Of a DNA stretch of 36,354 nucleotides, positions 33,127-36,354 are shown in pieces. The DNA is taken from assembly GCA_000403215.2 (NCBI GenBank), contig KE159528.1:12754-49107 (forward strand). The letters are read 5' to 3'. Position numbers and translations under genes: made by a program. Position 1 is the stretch's first letter. Every line of letters begins with the position of its first letter. The notes under the pieces were generated by a model. That model searched no databases, had not been told where the DNA came from, and saw only the letters and a list, made by a program, of their open reading frames with translations. Origin of the DNA: Lachnospiraceae bacterium A4. Its GTDB lineage: Bacteria > Bacillota > Clostridia > Lachnospirales > Lachnospiraceae.

Positions 33127-33894
33127 ATGACGACGATTTTGAAACTGGAGCATATTCAGAAATATTACGGCAGCGAAGGAAGCATAACCCAAGCCATCCA
33201 GGACATTAGCTTTGGCGTAGAACAAGGCGAATTTCTGGGGATTATGGGCACTTCCGGTTCGGGAAAAACGACACTGCTCAACTGCATTTCCACAATTGAT
33301 ACCGTGAGCGCAGGTCACATCTATTTGGAGGGAACGGATGTGACTGCGTTAAAACCAAAATCCCTTGCCAGATTTCGCAGGGAAAATTTAGGCTTTGTCT
33401 TTCAGGATTTTAATCTGTTAGATACCCTGACAATTTCCGAAAATATCGCCTTGGCGCTGACGATCAACAAAGTTCCTGCCAGGGCGGTGGACTCCCGCGT
33501 TTCTGACATCGCCAAAAAACTAAATATCACCGACATTCTGCACAAATATCCTTATCATGTCTCGGGCGGGCAAAAACAGCGCTGCGCCTGCGCAAGAGCG
33601 ATTGTCAACAACCCGAAGCTGCTTTTGGCAGATGAACCGACAGGCGCTTTGGACAGCCATTCCTCGCAAATGCTGTTGTCCACCATGCAAAGTATCCATG
33701 AACAGCTCCACACAACAATTCTGATGGTGACACATGACGCTTTTACTGCCAGCTATGCAGACCGCATCTTATTTTTGCAGGACGGAAAAATTTTTACGGA
33801 GCTGCATAAGGGAACGGACAGCCGAACCGATTTTTTTCACAAAATACTGAACGTCCTTACCGTCATGGGAGGAGGGCAAAGCCATGTATATTAA
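33127..33894 (+). CDS. ABC transporter ATPase, BceA type
   Basis: The 255-residue ATPase powers the peptide-antibiotic transporter. Walker A GTSGSGKTT is at 41-49, the Q loop in FQDFNLLD, the signature VSGGQKQR at 145-152, and Walker B LLLADEPTGALD from 165. These match the MacB/BceA subfamily. GGAGGA lies six to seven bases before ATG 33127; the earlier in-frame start at 33106 lies upstream of that site. It overlaps the permease gene by 11 bases. Confidence 0.95.
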   Translation: MTTILKLEHIQKYYGSEGSITQAIQDISFGVEQGEFLGIMGTSGSGKTTLLNCISTIDTVSAGHIYLEGTDVTALKPKSLARFRRENLGFVFQDFNLLDTLTISENIALALTINKVPARAVDSRVSDIAKKLNITDILHKYPYHVSGGQKQRCACARAIVNNPKLLLADEPTGALDSHSSQMLLSTMQSIHEQLHTTILMVTHDAFTASYADRILFLQDGKIFTELHKGTDSRTDFFHKILNVLTVMGGGQSHVY

Positions 33895-36124
33895 ACTTAT
33901 TTTCAAAAATGCAAAGCGCTCCGCAAGAGATTATCTGGTCTATATTGTGACCTTAACCATTTGTGCCACACTATTTTATTCGTTTCTGTCTGTTTCAAGC
34001 CGCTATTATAAACCGGATATCGGAAGTGACTATAAGTTCACACTGCTCGGTGACAGCATGAAACTGGCAATCTGCACTGTCACGCTGATTCTGTTGTTTT
34101 TGATATGGTTTGTCAACAACTATATGCTTCGGTGCCGGCAAAAAGAATTTGCCGTTCAGGCAATTCTGGGAATGGAGGCCAAAACGATTGGAAGGCTTTT
34201 CTTTGCCGAGACATTTGTCATGGGAATATGCGCTGTCGGACTGGGCATTGTTCTCGGTGTGGTCAGCTCACAGTTTGTTACTGCAATGCTGCTCACCGCC
34301 TATGGAAAAAGCTACCAGCCGACATGGACATTCTTTCCAGACACCGTACTGCTCACCCTGTTCTTTTTTGTCCTGATCTTTCTTGTGGCGGGACTGTTTC
34401 ATATGCGTACCATTCAGAAAACAAAAGTGATTGACATGCTTTGGGCAGATCGGGAAAATGAGCCGGATTTGAGAAAGAGTCATTGGATTCATGTGGTCGT
34501 GATACTCTTTGAATTGTTCCTGCTGCTCATGCTGGTTGTCGGTGTCGAAAAACTATATTTTTATTACGACAGCCGTTACCCGTTTTTGGTACAAACGATG
34601 TTTTGGGGAAATATCCTGATTCCTGCGGCTGCCTTGGTCTGGTCTTTTGTGTGGCTGCTCCGAAAAATATTCAGCAAAAGCAATGTTCACTTTCACACGC
34701 TGCTTCGGGGGCTTATTCTCTTCTGCGTCCCAAATACCTTTATAGCAGCAAGTGTGCCGTCGTTGATGCATCGCTATTATTTACCGCTGGGAATCGGAAC
34801 GAGAAACCAGTATCTATTGTTCGTTCTGGTTGATTTGCTGTTTTTCCTCTGTGGCATCATTTTTCTTGCAGGCAGCTTCCTGCTCGCATGGAAAGAACAG
34901 TCACCGACACATAAATATCATGAGGAAAACCTTTTCTTTTTCGGGCAGGTCATCTCCAAATTAAATACCACCAGCAAGACAATGACCCTCGTCAGCATTA
35001 CACTGGTACTTGCCATTTTTCTGTTTATTGCCGCGCCAGTCCTTGTAAATTGGGCAATGGGTTATTTAGATTCCCGCTCAATGTATGACATACAGATTTT
35101 TTCACACTACAATAACGTACATGAAGAAAGCGATTTACCACATGATGATTATGGGACTGTCACCAAACTCCTCATGGATCAAGGCATTGAAACAGTTTAT
35201 GACTGCACTTTCCATCTGTATCTGCCCGAAAAGAAAGCCTTTCACAACCGCATGAAATATGATTTTCCTGCCGTGGCAATATCACTGCAGGATTATAACG
35301 CGATACGATGTATGCTGGGACTCAGCGAAATCACGCTGGAAGAAAACGAATTTACAACCCAGTGGCATGCTGCCGCAACGGACGATGAGCGCCGGCAGTT
35401 TCTGGAAACGCACCAAACTGTCACGACAGATGCAGGCTTGCTGCGTTGTGCCAAGCAGGCATATCACCAAGAACCTATGGGCGGGACGCTCTACAACAGT
35501 TACACCAATGTTCTGTATGTATTTCCAGATGCGGCTTGTGACACGTTACTCCCTGTCATGCAAAACCGGTATCTTATGACAGCCAAGACAATCCCCTACG
35601 AGAATGCCCACAGCTTTGAACAGGAATTTACAGCAGTATATCCAGAGGAGACTGCCACTGGTGTGCACTATGGGATTCGTCTGCGCACGCTGCAAGTAAA
35701 TGAAACGAAAGGAACCTGTTTTGTCTTACAGGCTGCGATGCTCTATGGGGCGATTGTACTCATGGTCATCTGCCTCACTGTCCTCTCCCTGCAACAGCTT
35801 TTGGACGCAGGACATTACAGATATCGCTTCTCTGTACTGAGAAGCCTCGGCGTTGAGGAATCGAAGATTGAAAAGCTTGTGCTCAAACAATTAGGTGTCT
35901 GGTTCGGACTGCCTGTAACTGCCGCCATTGTTGTTGCAGTGGTTGTGATCTCGTACTTTATGCAGACCATTTCGGTAGAAATTTCAGCCTATATCGGATT
36001 TCCTGCCCTGCTGTCGCAGCTGGGCATCACCGTGGGGATTCTTGTTTTACTGCTCATTTGCTATTTTATCAGTACATGGATACTCTTTCGGCACTCTGCC
36101 TGCTTAGGAACCGGAAACAACTGA
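33884..36124 (+). CDS. ABC transporter permease, BceB type
   Basis: The 746-residue FtsX/MacB-fold permease has about ten transmembrane helices. A large outside domain lies between helices seven and eight, near residues 400-600. BceB proteins have such a domain, and it recognises antibiotics such as bacitracin or lantibiotics bound to lipid II-cycle intermediates. Hydrophobic helices occur around 55-75, 105-140, 150-170, 205-225, 235-260, 285-300, 320-340, 370-395 and three more after 620. It is the last gene of the module and has no recognised terminator. Drug specificity cannot be read from the sequence. Confidence 0.93.
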   Translation: MYIKLIFKNAKRSARDYLVYIVTLTICATLFYSFLSVSSRYYKPDIGSDYKFTLLGDSMKLAICTVTLILLFLIWFVNNYMLRCRQKEFAVQAILGMEAKTIGRLFFAETFVMGICAVGLGIVLGVVSSQFVTAMLLTAYGKSYQPTWTFFPDTVLLTLFFFVLIFLVAGLFHMRTIQKTKVIDMLWADRENEPDLRKSHWIHVVVILFELFLLLMLVVGVEKLYFYYDSRYPFLVQTMFWGNILIPAAALVWSFVWLLRKIFSKSNVHFHTLLRGLILFCVPNTFIAASVPSLMHRYYLPLGIGTRNQYLLFVLVDLLFFLCGIIFLAGSFLLAWKEQSPTHKYHEENLFFFGQVISKLNTTSKTMTLVSITLVLAIFLFIAAPVLVNWAMGYLDSRSMYDIQIFSHYNNVHEESDLPHDDYGTVTKLLMDQGIETVYDCTFHLYLPEKKAFHNRMKYDFPAVAISLQDYNAIRCMLGLSEITLEENEFTTQWHAAATDDERRQFLETHQTVTTDAGLLRCAKQAYHQEPMGGTLYNSYTNVLYVFPDAACDTLLPVMQNRYLMTAKTIPYENAHSFEQEFTAVYPEETATGVHYGIRLRTLQVNETKGTCFVLQAAMLYGAIVLMVICLTVLSLQQLLDAGHYRYRFSVLRSLGVEESKIEKLVLKQLGVWFGLPVTAAIVVAVVVISYFMQTISVEISAYIGFPALLSQLGITVGILVLLLICYFISTWILFRHSACLGTGNN

Positions 36125-36354
36125 CACTACCATATTCCATTGTAGTTCTCTATATAATCAGCACGTAATTTTTTCGGCTCTTGACTTGTGGATTCGGAAA
36201 AGAATGCGATACCTATCCATATTTCATTGACTTTGTTATTAAGATTTGCTATCTTGAACTTCTTATGAGTTGAAAGTTCTCAATAAAAAAAATAACCCTT
36301 TCGTATGGATTTATGGTATCTTTAAGTTGCAACACTTAAGAAAGATATAAACCA

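Noticed and set aside
36125-36354. A gene or regulatory element at the right edge
   Set aside because: No open frame with a ribosome site and no clear promoter or hairpin was found in this AT-rich stretch.
1-36354. CRISPR arrays, rRNA or tRNA genes
   Set aside because: No regularly spaced repeats, tRNA cloverleaf or rRNA signature was seen on either strand; the only tRNA-related RNA is the T-box leader.

Overview
The window looks like a chromosomal segment of a low-to-mid-GC Gram-positive anaerobe, most likely a clostridial (Lachnospiraceae-type) Firmicute. The signs are strong AGGAGG ribosome sites, sigma-A promoters, a T-box leader on an aspS-gatCAB operon, a Bce-type antibiotic-response module, a GHKL sensor kinase and several clostridial families of unknown function (DUF4474-like, Uma2, Rpn). 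No rRNA, tRNA or CRISPR array was seen.

Layout. 1-6508: a raffinose/melibiose-type utilisation locus. Alpha-galactosidase, two permeases and a binding lipoprotein lie on the minus strand, divergent from an AraC-family regulator. The transporter ATPase is not encoded here. 6553-12061: a 1614-residue protein fusing a DnaQ-like exonuclease, a RecQ helicase and a UvrD helicase, then a Nudix hydrolase. 12338-14913: an AAA ATPase with a C-terminal nuclease-like domain, a nucleotidyltransferase whose best start codon is AUA, and a small ORF. 14897-16845: an apparent mobile cassette with 18-bp terminal inverted repeats and a 10-bp target duplication. It carries an ECF sigma factor and its anti-sigma factor and has no transposase. 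16847-21776: a minus-strand set of a HAD phosphatase, an orphan GHKL kinase, an unknown protein, a short DprA-like protein, an HTH-Uma2 nuclease and a small cysteine-rich protein. 22054-24471: an unknown plus-strand gene, then a metallophosphoesterase and a DUF4474-like membrane protein preceded by a long palindrome. 24496-29998: gatB, gatA, gatC and aspS behind a T-box leader. 30112-36124: an Rpn-type nuclease and a BceRS-BceAB-like module with a recognisable operator.

How the genes work together. The first locus imports alpha-galactosides and hydrolyses them inside the cell under AraC control. The aspS-gatCAB operon makes Asn-tRNA and/or Gln-tRNA by transamidation; its T-box shows overlapping Glu and Asn triplets rather than an Asp codon. 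The Bce-like module should sense and resist peptide antibiotics acting on the cell wall. The most novel items are the sigma/anti-sigma cassette, the exonuclease-RecQ-UvrD fusion, the HTH-Uma2 plus DprA-like pair under an apparently self-controlled promoter, and the AUA-start nucleotidyltransferase.
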